From Blattabacterium sp. DPU (GTDB taxonomy: Bacteria; Bacteroidota; Bacteroidia; Flavobacteriales; Blattabacteriaceae): a stretch of DNA of 64,000 bases. How positions within the stretch are numbered: position 1 is the stretch's first letter; every line of letters starts with the position of its first letter. Both the position numbers and the translations under genes were made by a program. The notes beneath the pieces were generated by a model. That model was not told the DNA's origin, searched no databases, and saw only the letters and a program-made list of their open reading frames with translations. The stretch covers positions 360,317-424,316 of the forward strand of contig NZ_CP049785.1 of the NCBI RefSeq assembly GCF_011290385.1, read 5' to 3'. This document shows positions 47,445-56,685 of this stretch, piece by piece.

Positions 47445-49292
47445 ATGATTTCTAAAAAAACTATAAAAAAAATACTTTCTGTTTCTTGTATAGAAGATAT
47501 TATTGGAGATTTTTTGGAATTAAAAAAAAGTGGTTTTAATTATAGAGGACTAAGTCCATTTTCTAATGAAAAAACACCTTCTTTTATCGTTTCTCCTACA
47601 AAAAAAATATGGAAAGATTTTAGTTCTGGAAAAGGAGGAAATATTATCACTTTTCTGATGGAACATGAACATTTTACTTATGAGGAGTCATTACGTTTTC
47701 TTGCTAAGAAATATGATGTAAAGATTGATCATAATGATCAAAAAAAAGAAGAAGAATATGAAAAATTATATTTAGTACAAGATTATGCAAAACGTTTTTT
47801 TATTTATCAATTGCATTCTACTCAAGAAGGACAAGAAAATGGATTGAATTATTTCATTCAAAAAAGGGGTTTCAATATGAAAATAATTAAAAAATTCGAA
47901 TTAGGATATGCCCCTATTTATGGAAATAAACTTACAGAAGTTGCATTAAAAAAAGGATTTAAAATACCGGATATCAAAAAATCTGGTTTTACTATTTTCA
48001 AAAAATCCAATCATTTTTTTGATTTTTTTCGTAAACGTGTAATGTTTCCAATACATAATTTATCAGGAAGAGTTATAGGTTTTGGAGGTAGAAATATTGA
48101 TTCGAAATCCTCCACTAAATATATCAATTCATCAGAAAGTAATATATTCCAAAAAAGTAAAATTCTATATGGGTTATTTCAAGCTAAAAAAAACATTATA
48201 AAAGAAAATTTTTGTTATTTAGTAGAAGGATATACAGATGTCATTTCTTTACATCAATCTGGTATAAAAAATGTAGTTTCTTCTTCTGGTATTTCACTCA
48301 CCATGGATCAAATTCTATTGATCAAAAAATTTACAAAAAATATTATTCTTTTTTATGATGGAGATCATTCTGGAATTAAAGCTTCTTTAAGGGTAATTAA
48401 TATGATACTAGAACAAGAAATGAATTTACGTATATTGTTTATTTCTAATGGAGAAGATCCAGATTTTATATCCAAAAAATATTCATTTTATCAACTCAGA
48501 GAATTTATAGCAAAAAATAGTTACAATTTTGTTTCTTTTAAACAAAAAATATATGAAAAATTTCATAAAGATGATCCTATCAAAAAATCATTTTTTGTAA
48601 AAAATATTTTGAATAGCATTTCAAAAATACCCAATATAATTCAAAAGGAAATATACCTGCAAGAAGCTTCAAAAATACTCAACATTCGTCAAAAAGTTTT
48701 GATTTCTGAATTGGAAAAAATAAATAAAAAAAATGCACAGAAACATAAACTTAGTATAGTTAAGGATAAGGAAAATTCACCGTCTTTCTCAAAAAAAAAT
48801 ACAATTCTTCTTATTGAAGAAAAATTAATTCAATTGATTTTAAATCATGGAAATCAAATTATAAAAAATAAGGAACATAACAAAACGAACAAAACGGTTT
48901 TAGAAGAAATATTGCACGTTTTTAAATGCTGGAATTTACGTTTTTCTTTAAAAAAAAATCAAGAAATGTTTAATCAAATTTGTTTACAAAAAAAAACAAT
49001 AGATTCATCAAAATTTTTTGATAAAAAAAATACAAAAATTTATTCTTTATCCAAATGGGATAGAAAAGGAGTCCAAGTTTCCTATCAAAAGGATCACATG
49101 AATCAATATATTAATGATATTTTATTGAGATATAAATCTTTATATATTTCTAAATTGATTCAAAAAGAAATCACTCATTATCATAATTATATTGCATTAA
49201 AAGATGAGGATAAAAGAGCTTTTTTTAAAAAAATTATGCATTTAACAAATATAAAAAATGAACTTCATAAAAAATTACATAGATATGTGTGA
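47445..49292 (+). CDS. dnaG: DNA primase, zinc ligands replaced
   Basis: Lays RNA primers for replication. The 615 aa protein has the three expected parts: N-terminal domain, TOPRIM core (LVEGYTDVISLHQSG near 265 and YDGDHSGIKAS near 307) and a C-terminal helicase-binding part (from about 430, poorly conserved). The N-terminal zinc finger is unusual: the usual CPFHNEKTPSF and CFGC read SPFSNEKTPSF and DFSSG, so all four ligands are lost although the fold markers around them remain. I recall the same in other Flavobacteria, so this is likely lineage-wide rather than decay. Confidence 0.95.
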   Translation: MISKKTIKKILSVSCIEDIIGDFLELKKSGFNYRGLSPFSNEKTPSFIVSPTKKIWKDFSSGKGGNIITFLMEHEHFTYEESLRFLAKKYDVKIDHNDQKKEEEYEKLYLVQDYAKRFFIYQLHSTQEGQENGLNYFIQKRGFNMKIIKKFELGYAPIYGNKLTEVALKKGFKIPDIKKSGFTIFKKSNHFFDFFRKRVMFPIHNLSGRVIGFGGRNIDSKSSTKYINSSESNIFQKSKILYGLFQAKKNIIKENFCYLVEGYTDVISLHQSGIKNVVSSSGISLTMDQILLIKKFTKNIILFYDGDHSGIKASLRVINMILEQEMNLRILFISNGEDPDFISKKYSFYQLREFIAKNSYNFVSFKQKIYEKFHKDDPIKKSFFVKNILNSISKIPNIIQKEIYLQEASKILNIRQKVLISELEKINKKNAQKHKLSIVKDKENSPSFSKKNTILLIEEKLIQLILNHGNQIIKNKEHNKTNKTVLEEILHVFKCWNLRFSLKKNQEMFNQICLQKKTIDSSKFFDKKNTKIYSLSKWDRKGVQVSYQKDHMNQYINDILLRYKSLYISKLIQKEITHYHNYIALKDEDKRAFFKKIMHLTNIKNELHKKLHRYV

Positions 49293-49360
49293 TTCTTTTA
49301 TCAAAATTATTTTTTTGTTCTTTTAAGTTTCGGTAAATTCGTACATATAAACACTAAAAA

Positions 49361-49987
49361 ATGAATACATTAATTTCAAAAAAAGCGCCTAATTTTACGG
49401 CTAGTGCGGTATTAAATGGTAAAGATATTATACAAAATTTTACTTTAGAACAATTTAAAGGAAGTAAATATGTTTTACTTTTTTTTTATCCTAAAGATTT
49501 TACTTTTGTATGTCCTACAGAAATATATGCATTTCAAGAAAAAATTCAAGATTTTGAAATGAGAAATGTGCAAATTATTGCTATCTCTACAGATACAGAA
49601 CAATCTCATTGGGCTTGGTTGCAAATGTCAAAAAAAAAAGGAGGAATATATGGAGTTACTTTTCCTATTGTTTCTGATGTCAATAAGACCATATCTCATA
49701 ATTATGGAGTGTTATCTGGAGATTGGATTTGTAATAATGATGGGTTTCAAGCAACAGGAGAACTTATTGCTTATAGAGGATTATTTTTAATAGACAAAGA
49801 GGGGATCATCAGACATCTCTTAATTAATGATTTTCCTTTAGGTAGAAATGTACATGAAGCTATTCGTATGATAGACGCTCTTCAATATTACGAAAAAAGT
49901 GGAGAAGTATGCCCAGCAAATTGGACAAAAGGAAAAAAAGCTCTAAAAGCTAGCCATAGTGGAATCGAAGATTATTTTTCATCCTAA
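49361..49987 (+). CDS. Peroxiredoxin (2-Cys, AhpC/TSA family)
   Basis: Reduces hydrogen peroxide and organic peroxides. The 208 aa protein has peroxidatic C51 in FTFVCPTEIYAF and resolving C184 in GEVCPANW, with a C-terminal tail typical of 2-Cys enzymes. Thioredoxin (19625) is a plausible reductant. A weak promoter candidate TTG-N16-TAAATTCG lies at 49315-49341. The gene's end is close to mtaB, whose likely start is 38 bases after the stop. Confidence 0.94.
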   Translation: MNTLISKKAPNFTASAVLNGKDIIQNFTLEQFKGSKYVLLFFYPKDFTFVCPTEIYAFQEKIQDFEMRNVQIIAISTDTEQSHWAWLQMSKKKGGIYGVTFPIVSDVNKTISHNYGVLSGDWICNNDGFQATGELIAYRGLFLIDKEGIIRHLLINDFPLGRNVHEAIRMIDALQYYEKSGEVCPANWTKGKKALKASHSGIEDYFSS

Positions 49988-50024
49988 TCCTAGATTTATA
50001 GAATGGCATACATTTTATAATAAC

Positions 50025-51341
50025 ATGTTTAAGAAAAAAGTAGCATTTTATACCATGGGGTGTAAACTAAATTACGCAGAGACTTCTACTATAGCAAGAA
50101 AGTTTTCTAACTTATATTATCAACACGTTCCTTTCAAAAGTTTTGCAGATATTTATGTGATCAATAGCTGTTCTGTAACAAAAAATGCAGAAATTGAATT
50201 TAAGCATATTGTACGTTCTGCTATGAAGAAAAATTCAAAAGCTTTTATTGTAGCAATAGGGTGTTATGCTCAACTTAATCCTAAAGAAGTATCTTCCATT
50301 ATTGGAGTAGATCTTGTTTTAGATTATGAAGAAAAATTTCATATCATAGATTATATAAATAAAAAGAAAAAACAATCTTATGCGAAAATTATTTTGAAAA
50401 AAACTTATTTTCCGTCATTTTCCATTGGAGATAGAACTCGTTCTTTTTTGAAAATCCAGGATGGATGTGATTATAAGTGTAGTTATTGTATCATTCCTAT
50501 GTCAAGAGGGCCCTCTCGTTCCGAGAGTATAGAAAATATATTGAAAAATATCAGATTTATTTTTAATAAAGGGGTCAAAGAAATTGTATTAACAGGTATC
50601 AATATAGGCGACTATGGAAAAAATATATACGGAGAAAATAGACAGTTATATACATTTTTTGATTTAATACAAGCTATAGATAAAATACAAGAAAAAGTAA
50701 GAATACGTTTGTCTTCTATAGAACCTAATTTGCTTCAAAATGAATGTATTGAATTTTTGTCTAAAAGTAATCATTTCGTTCCTCATTTTCATATTCCTTT
50801 CCAATCTGGAAGCAATGATATATTGTTTAAAATGCAGAGACGTTACAGACGAGAACTTTATGAAGAAAAAGTTCAAAAAATTAGATATTTTATGCCAGAT
50901 GCTTATATAGGTTCAGATCTTATTGTCGGTTTTCCTGGAGAAACACATAAACATTTTTTGGAAACTTATCATTTTTTGAAAAAATTAGAAATTTCATCTT
51001 TACACATATTTACCTATTCTGCTAGACCGAATACAAAATCAAGCATAATACAAGAAAATGTATCTAAAAAAATACAATGGAAACGGAACAAAGTTTTGAA
51101 AGACCTTTCAAACAAAAAATATCGTTTTTTTTGTAAAAAGCAAATTGACACCAAAAAAACAGTATTATTCGAAAATAATTATCACAATAAAGAATATTTG
51201 TATGGATATACAGAAAATTATATTCGAACTAAAATTCCATTAAATTTATATAATGCTTCTATATATGAAAATACATTGCAAGATGTATTACTCAAAAAAA
51301 TAGATAAAGATGGAATTATGATAGCCAAACCAATAAATTAA
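50025..51341 (+). CDS. mtaB: tRNA (t6A37) methylthiotransferase MtaB
   Basis: Adds a methylthio group to N6-threonylcarbamoyl-adenosine 37 of tRNA, with two iron-sulfur clusters. From ATG 50025 (MFKKKVAFYTMGC) it has 438 aa; a longer frame overlaps the peroxiredoxin gene and is unlikely. The N-terminal UPF0004 domain carries three cysteines (GCKLNYAE, NSCSVT, IGCYAQ), and the radical SAM domain has CDYKCSYC near 150. PFQSGSNDILFKMQRRYRR is a family hallmark. It could be MiaB or RimO instead, but the sequence fits MtaB best. Its stop shares bases with the lipB stop. Confidence 0.9.
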   Translation: MFKKKVAFYTMGCKLNYAETSTIARKFSNLYYQHVPFKSFADIYVINSCSVTKNAEIEFKHIVRSAMKKNSKAFIVAIGCYAQLNPKEVSSIIGVDLVLDYEEKFHIIDYINKKKKQSYAKIILKKTYFPSFSIGDRTRSFLKIQDGCDYKCSYCIIPMSRGPSRSESIENILKNIRFIFNKGVKEIVLTGINIGDYGKNIYGENRQLYTFFDLIQAIDKIQEKVRIRLSSIEPNLLQNECIEFLSKSNHFVPHFHIPFQSGSNDILFKMQRRYRRELYEEKVQKIRYFMPDAYIGSDLIVGFPGETHKHFLETYHFLKKLEISSLHIFTYSARPNTKSSIIQENVSKKIQWKRNKVLKDLSNKKYRFFCKKQIDTKKTVLFENNYHNKEYLYGYTENYIRTKIPLNLYNASIYENTLQDVLLKKIDKDGIMIAKPIN

Positions 51342-52057
51342 AAATCTAATTTTTTTGTAACATTTATAAATTCTACATTAAAAATTTCTTGAAAAGATTT
51401 TTTTATCATATTTTTCACCTTTTGAAAAGAGATATTATTCTGTTTCAATTCTTTTTTTAAAGAAGTTACTTCTTGATTATAAATTCCACAAGGAATAATA
51501 TGATTAAAATACTGTAAATCTGTATTAACATTTAAAGCAAAACCATGCATCGTCACCCAACGGCTCATTCTAATTCCTATTGCACATATTTTTCTGGATT
51601 TTTCATTTTTTACATTAAACCAAACCCCTGTCTTTCCTTTTTTTCGTTCTCCCTTAATTTCATAATTTTTCCACAAAAAATGTATAATCACTTCTTCTAA
51701 AAGACGAAGATATTTATGAATATCCGTAAAAAAATAATCCATATTTAAAATAGGATATCCTATTAATTGGCCAGGCCCATGATAAGTAATATCTCCTCCT
51801 CTATCTGTTTGATAAAAAGAAACACCTTTTTTTTTTAAAAAATCTGAAGAAACCAATAAGTGATTATCTTTTTTTCCATTTTTACCTATAGTATATACAT
51901 GAGGGTGTTCTACAAAAAGAAAATATCCTGCTTTTTGAACAGGTATATTATTGACTTTATTTTGTATAATATCATCAAATAATTTTTTCTGATATTTCCA
52001 AGTTTCTTTATATTCTTTTTTTCCTAAATCTTCGAAAAAAAGTATTTTTTTTTTCAT
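51338..52057 (-). CDS. lipB: Octanoyltransferase (lipoate biosynthesis)
   Basis: Moves octanoyl from acyl carrier protein onto lipoyl domains, the first step of lipoate synthesis. The 239 aa protein has the LipB signature: HPHVYTIGKNGK near 51, RGGDITYHGPGQLIGYPIL near 85 with the conserved His, GVWF and WVTMHGFALNVNTDL. The catalytic cysteine sits in IIPCGI near 180, with the lysine in ICAIGIRMSRW replaced context-wise by R (the usual motif is KIAAIGV). It opposes mtaB with a four-base stop overlap. A TACATTTG box upstream (52090-52097) has TTG only 13 bases away. Confidence 0.93.
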   Translation of the reverse strand: MKKKILFFEDLGKKEYKETWKYQKKLFDDIIQNKVNNIPVQKAGYFLFVEHPHVYTIGKNGKKDNHLLVSSDFLKKKGVSFYQTDRGGDITYHGPGQLIGYPILNMDYFFTDIHKYLRLLEEVIIHFLWKNYEIKGERKKGKTGVWFNVKNEKSRKICAIGIRMSRWVTMHGFALNVNTDLQYFNHIIPCGIYNQEVTSLKKELKQNNISFQKVKNMIKKSFQEIFNVEFINVTKKLDF

Positions 52058-52162
52058 AGTTTTTAAAAAATTTATGTAATCAAAAAAAACAAATGTACCT
52101 TCGTTTTATTCAATTCGTTTGTTTCGTATGAGTGAGGACATACATAGAAATCAGTACAGTAT

Positions 52163-53665
52163 ATGACCGATTTATCAGAACAACAAATTATACGAAGAAA
52201 AAAACTAGACAAACTGAAATTATTGGGAATCAATCCTTATCCTTCAGAAGAATATGAAGTCACCACTACCATTTGTAATATACGAAAAAATTTTACGGAA
52301 AAAGAAACTATAAGTATAAGTATAGCTGGACGGTTAATGCGTTTGCGAATTTTAGGAAAAGCTTCTTTTGGAGAAATAAAAGATCATACAGGTTGTATGC
52401 AAATATACTTTACTCAGGATTATTTATCTTCGAATCAAATCAGAAAAGAGGACGCGTACAATATTTTTTTAAAAAAACTTGTAGATATAGGAGATATTAT
52501 TGGAATAAAAGGAATTTTATTTAAGACAAAAATGGGTGAACTGACCATACATGTTCTTCAATTCACTTTATTATCAAAATCTATACGGCCCTTACCACAA
52601 GTAAAAATGGATAAAAATAAAAAAATATATGATGCTTTTTCCAATACGGAACAACGTTATCGTATGCGTTATGTAGATCTTATTGTCAATGATCATGTTA
52701 AAGAAATTTTTTTAAAACGTGCTCGTATCATCCAAAAAATAAGAAATTTTTTGGATAAAAAAGGATATATCGAAGTTGATACACCTATTTTACAATCTAT
52801 TCCTGGAGGTGCAATAGCTCGTCCTTTTGAAACGTATCATAATACATTGGGAATTCCATTATATTTACGTATAGCTAATGAACTTTATTTGAAAAGATTG
52901 ATTATTGGCGGATTTCATGGTGTATATGAATTTTCTAGAAATTTCAGAAATGAGGGAATGGATCGTATTCATAATCCAGAATTTACTGTATTAGAACTTT
53001 ATGTAGCTTATAAAGATTATTATTGGATGATGAATTTTACAGAAAAATTGGTGAAATGCATATGTAATAAATTTCAAAAAAAAGAAAATAATCATATTAA
53101 TTTTAAAATTCCTTTTCCTCGTATTCCCATATTAGATTCTATTAAAAAATATACAGGATTTGATATTAAAGAAATGGGAAAGAAAGAGTTAAGAAAAGTT
53201 TGTAATAAATTGCATATAGAAGAAAATATAACAATGAGTAAAGCTAAACTGATTGAGAACATTTTTGAAGAAAAATGCGAAAAAAATTACATAAATCCTA
53301 CTTTTATTATTGATTATCCTGTAGAGATGAGTCCTTTAACTAAAAGACATCGTGATAAAGAAAATTTATCAGAACGTTTTGAACTCATTATAAATGGTCA
53401 AGAAATTGCCAATGCTTATTCAGAACTTAATGATCCTATTGATCAACTTGATCGTTTACGAGAACAAATGAAATTATCCGAAAAAAAAGACGAATCAATA
53501 TCTATTGATCAAGATTTTATACGTGCTTTAGAATTCGGAATGCCTCCCACTGCAGGAATTGGAATTGGAATAGATCGTTTAGTTATGTTACTTACTCAAA
53601 AAAAATCAATTCAAGAAGTTTTACTGTTTCCACAAATGCGGCCAGATAAAAGAGTAAAAAAATAA
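52163..53665 (+). CDS. lysS: Lysyl-tRNA synthetase (class II)
   Basis: Charges tRNA-Lys. The 500 aa class II enzyme has an N-terminal OB-fold anticodon domain ([18 protein letters not shown]), motif 1 ([16 protein letters not shown]), motif 2 ([21 protein letters not shown]) and motif 3 ([13 protein letters not shown]). All catalytic signatures are present. It ends one base before the stop of the convergent amidohydrolase gene. Confidence 0.97.
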   Translation: MTDLSEQQIIRRKKLDKLKLLGINPYPSEEYEVTTTICNIRKNFTEKETISISIAGRLMRLRILGKASFGEIKDHTGCMQIYFTQDYLSSNQIRKEDAYNIFLKKLVDIGDIIGIKGILFKTKMGELTIHVLQFTLLSKSIRPLPQVKMDKNKKIYDAFSNTEQRYRMRYVDLIVNDHVKEIFLKRARIIQKIRNFLDKKGYIEVDTPILQSIPGGAIARPFETYHNTLGIPLYLRIANELYLKRLIIGGFHGVYEFSRNFRNEGMDRIHNPEFTVLELYVAYKDYYWMMNFTEKLVKCICNKFQKKENNHINFKIPFPRIPILDSIKKYTGFDIKEMGKKELRKVCNKLHIEENITMSKAKLIENIFEEKCEKNYINPTFIIDYPVEMSPLTKRHRDKENLSERFELIINGQEIANAYSELNDPIDQLDRLREQMKLSEKKDESISIDQDFIRALEFGMPPTAGIGIGIDRLVMLLTQKKSIQEVLLFPQMRPDKRVKK

Positions 53666-53666
53666 A

Positions 53667-54632
53667 TTACTTATTTTCCAATCCTAACACTTTTAATCCA
53701 TTTATTGTAGCAATTTTTACCAAATGATTGACATCATAATAATGACAAGCTTCCAACATCACTCGTAGTTCTATCCATAGATTTCCATCAGAAAAAGGTT
53801 TATATATGTCACAAATATTGTCTGTTCCAAAAGCCACTATAATTCCTTCAGGGACCATCTCATCCACTGGAGTAATAGAATTATGGCTAGGAGTTAAACG
53901 TTCACTTCTGGTATGATCAATCCAAGCAATAGGACAAGATATTACCATTAAATCCGCTTTTTTCATTAATTGATATATTTTATAACGATAATCTCTAACA
54001 TGTGCGGCCAAAGAAATACTATGTATAGCCACTACTTTTCCTTGCATTCCATGTTCAATCGTTTTTTTCGCTAATTTTTCAGTTTCTTTTTCTTCGTTAG
54101 TATTAAATTGATCTACATGTACATGCACTATTTTTCCCTTTTTTTTAGCTGTTTGTAATAAAATATCTAAATGTTCATCTTCTCTTCCATAATCTGTAGC
54201 AGGTAACCCCCCAATTATATCCACAAATTCTATTGATTGGTCAAACCAATATTTTGATTGATTATTCAATACACCTTTAAGTACTTGATTCGCAAAACAA
54301 ATCTTAATAAAATTTCCATAATTATTTTTCAATTTTTTAGCGGCTTTCAAGGCTCGATCTTCAATAATTTCATCTACATCAATAAAAGAGCATAAAGCTT
54401 GTGTTCCTTGTTTTAAAAAATATTCTAAAGCTTTTTCCATACGGATATAAATATCCTCTTCTGTAGCTAAACGTTTCATTTCATCAACCAAATACCATTT
54501 TTTTTTAAGGTGATAATAAGAATATTTGAAATTTTTTTTTGTGAGAGTATAAGCCCTATCTAAGTGAGCATGAGCATTTACCCATCCACCTTTTTGTTTT
54601 ACTTTTTCTACAAAAATTTTTTTAGGATTCAT
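53667..54632 (-). CDS. Amidohydrolase of unknown substrate (cytosine deaminase/AtzC-like)
   Basis: A 321 aa metal-dependent hydrolase, probably cytoplasmic. Metal and active-site elements: NAHAHLDRAYT (19-29), HVHVDQFN near 170, HSISLAAH near 203 and GTDNICDIYKPFSDGN near 270. The layout is closest to cytosine deaminase and N-isopropylammelide hydrolase (AtzC), but the catalytic position that is HCDE in cytosine deaminase reads HVDQ. The protein lacks the small beta domain found around the barrel in most relatives. Its retention in a tiny genome suggests a real job, maybe deamination or ring opening that frees nitrogen; this is speculation. It is convergent with lysS and lies downstream of rsmG. 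Confidence 0.78.
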   Translation of the reverse strand: MNPKKIFVEKVKQKGGWVNAHAHLDRAYTLTKKNFKYSYYHLKKKWYLVDEMKRLATEEDIYIRMEKALEYFLKQGTQALCSFIDVDEIIEDRALKAAKKLKNNYGNFIKICFANQVLKGVLNNQSKYWFDQSIEFVDIIGGLPATDYGREDEHLDILLQTAKKKGKIVHVHVDQFNTNEEKETEKLAKKTIEHGMQGKVVAIHSISLAAHVRDYRYKIYQLMKKADLMVISCPIAWIDHTRSERLTPSHNSITPVDEMVPEGIIVAFGTDNICDIYKPFSDGNLWIELRVMLEACHYYDVNHLVKIATINGLKVLGLENK

Positions 54633-54659
54633 TTTTTAATGAAATCAGTTTCTATGAAA

Positions 54660-55271
54660 TTAAATATTGGAAATCCAAATCACTTTTTTAGTTATAAAAA
54701 ATGGTTCTTCAAAATAATGATTTAAAGGATATTCTATTGCATGAGGAAATTTCTTTAATTCAGAATAAAGATTTCCTCCTTTTAAATATAAAGCTCCATT
54801 ATAATTAGATTTGTATTTAAATTTATTTTTTATCAAATTATGGATAACATCTATTTTGTTTACAAATCTAGAAACTACAAAATCAAATTTATTTTCTAAT
54901 TTTTCTACACGTATACAAATAGGATACACATTTTTTAAATGAAGATTATATATAATTTTTTCTATAATTTTAATTTTTTTTCTAATAGAATCTACCAATA
55001 TAAATTTTGTATGAGGAAAAACTATAGATAAAGGAATTCCAGGAAATCCTCCTCCTGTTCCAAAATCCAGAACACATGATCCAGGATAAAAAGAAAATAC
55101 CTTAGCTATTCCTAAACAAAAAAGAACGTGTTGTTTATCAAAATCATGAAATGATTTTCTAGAAACTAAATTTACATATGTATTCCAATACCCATATAAG
55201 TTTTTTAAATAAGACAATCTATAGATTTGTTGATCCAGTAGATTTGGAAAATATTTTTTAATTAGTTCCAT
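54660..55271 (-). CDS. rsmG: 16S rRNA (guanine527-N7)-methyltransferase
   Basis: Methylates G527 in 16S rRNA. From ATG 55271 (MELIKKYFPNLLDQQ) it has 203 aa, matching the family; a longer frame to 55328 begins upstream of the likely transcription start. SAM motif: VLDFGTGGGFPGIPLSIV near 68, and VSRFVNKID. N-terminal helices contain LYGYWNTYVNLVSRK, also typical. It shares a 97-base gap with the divergent aspC. Confidence 0.94.
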   Translation of the reverse strand: MELIKKYFPNLLDQQIYRLSYLKNLYGYWNTYVNLVSRKSFHDFDKQHVLFCLGIAKVFSFYPGSCVLDFGTGGGFPGIPLSIVFPHTKFILVDSIRKKIKIIEKIIYNLHLKNVYPICIRVEKLENKFDFVVSRFVNKIDVIHNLIKNKFKYKSNYNGALYLKGGNLYSELKKFPHAIEYPLNHYFEEPFFITKKVIWISNI

Positions 55272-55303
55272 AATGTTCCATAATGGATAAATAAACTTAT
55301 AAC

Positions 55304-55333
55304 CAAATTTATTTAGATTTGTAATCATTTCAA
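55304..55333 (-). promoter_or_regulatory. Promoter of rsmG (TTG-N19-TAAATTTG)
   Basis: On the minus strand TTG (55333-55331), 19 bases, then TAAATTTG (55311-55304), a full Bacteroidota-type promoter. Transcription would start near 55298, so the rsmG start at 55271 is the first usable ATG. On the plus strand a TAGATTTG at 55314-55321 could serve aspC, but it has no -33 partner. Confidence 0.5.
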
Positions 55334-55368
55334 TAAAATAATACTAATAATTCATAAATATTTATGAT

Positions 55369-56565
55369 ATGAAAAATAAATTCAGATTATCCCATCGTTT
55401 ACAGAATATATCTTATTCACAAACTATAGCTATGTCAGCTAAAGCCAGAGAATTAAAAAATAAAGGTTATGATGTTATAAACCTGAGTTTAGGTGAACCC
55501 GATTTTACCCCTCCTAATTTTGTTTTATCCGCTGCAAAAAAAGCTATAGATGAAGGATATCATTATTATACTCCTGTGTCCGGATATTTTGATCTTAAAA
55601 AAATAATATGCGAAAAATTCTACCGTGATAATCGTTTAAAATACACTCCATCTCAAATTGTCGTTTCTACTGGAGCAAAACAAGCTATAATGAACGTTCT
55701 CTTATCTTTGTTAAATAAAGATGATGAAGTTATCATTCCTGCTCCTTATTGGGTTAGTTATTTACAGATGGTAAAATTTTGTGAATCTTCTCCTGTTATA
55801 ATTCCAACAATGATGAAAGACAATTTTAAGATTCATCCAGAGCAGTTAGAAAAAGCAATTACATCTAAAACAAAATTATTTCTTTTCAATACTCCTTGTA
55901 ATCCTACTGGAAGTGTTTATTCTTATGAAGAACTAAAAGATTTAGCGGAAGTTTTTAAAAAACATCCAAAAATTATGATTCTTTCTGACGAGATTTATGA
56001 ACATATTTGTTACTCATACAAAAAACATACTAGTATTGCTATATTTCCTGATATTTATCATCAAGTTATTACAGTTAATGGATTATCTAAGGCTTTTTCT
56101 ATGACAGGGTGGAGAATTGGATATATTGGAGCTCCAGAATGGATTGCTCAATCTTGTGATAAAATACAGGGACAGATGACATCTTGTGCAAATTCTATAG
56201 CACAAAGAGCAGCTATTACGGCATTATCCGCTCATTCCAATAAAATAGAATATATGGTCAAAGAGTTTGAAAAAAGAAGAAATTTAGTTTTGGACATGAT
56301 AAAAGAAATTGATGGATTTCAATTTTATAAACCGAATGGAGCTTTTTATATTTTTCCAAAAATATCATATTTTTTTGGAAAAAAATTATATGGAAAAATG
56401 ATTAAAAATTCAGATGTATTTTCAGAATTTTTACTGGAAAAAACTCAAGTTGCTACCGTTAGTGGTAGTGCTTTTGGTGATAATGAATGTTTACGAATTT
56501 CTTATGCTTCATCAGAAGATAAAATCATAGAAGCCTTTACAAGAATCAAAAAGGTATTAAATTAA
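55369..56565 (+). CDS. aspC: Aspartate aminotransferase
   Basis: Interconverts aspartate/2-oxoglutarate and oxaloacetate/glutamate. The 398 aa class I (subgroup I-gamma-like) PLP enzyme has LSLGEPDFTPP near 40, STGAKQAI, PAPYWVSY, NTPCNPTGSVY, the lysine in NGLSKAFSMTGWRIGY near 240 and LRISYA with the substrate Arg. Aspartate is a nitrogen donor for argininosuccinate synthase, so it connects glutamate nitrogen to the arginine pathway here. It could also accept other acids, such as prephenate, as some relatives do. Confidence 0.92.
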   Translation: MKNKFRLSHRLQNISYSQTIAMSAKARELKNKGYDVINLSLGEPDFTPPNFVLSAAKKAIDEGYHYYTPVSGYFDLKKIICEKFYRDNRLKYTPSQIVVSTGAKQAIMNVLLSLLNKDDEVIIPAPYWVSYLQMVKFCESSPVIIPTMMKDNFKIHPEQLEKAITSKTKLFLFNTPCNPTGSVYSYEELKDLAEVFKKHPKIMILSDEIYEHICYSYKKHTSIAIFPDIYHQVITVNGLSKAFSMTGWRIGYIGAPEWIAQSCDKIQGQMTSCANSIAQRAAITALSAHSNKIEYMVKEFEKRRNLVLDMIKEIDGFQFYKPNGAFYIFPKISYFFGKKLYGKMIKNSDVFSEFLLEKTQVATVSGSAFGDNECLRISYASSEDKIIEAFTRIKKVLN

Positions 56566-56572
56566 TTAAAAG

Positions 56573-56648
56573 GGTGGACGACCGGATTCGAACCGGCGAC
56601 CCTCAGAACCACAATCTGATGCTCTAAACCAACTGAGCTACGCCCACC
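56573..56648 (-). tRNA. tRNA-His (GTG)
   Basis: 76 bases including the extra 5' G typical of histidine tRNA (G-1, at 56648) opposite C73. Acceptor GTGGGCG pairs with CGTCCAC, anticodon loop TTGTGGT (anticodon GTG), T-loop GGTTCGAATCC. Convergent with aspC, eight bases away. Confidence 0.95.
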
Positions 56649-56685
56649 AACACCAAAACAACACAAAAATAAAAGACAAAGATAA

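Noticed and set aside
52090..52113. TACATTTG box with TTG upstream of lipB on the minus strand
   Set aside because: The spacer is 13 bases, shorter than known Bacteroidota promoters, so I did not list it as a promoter.
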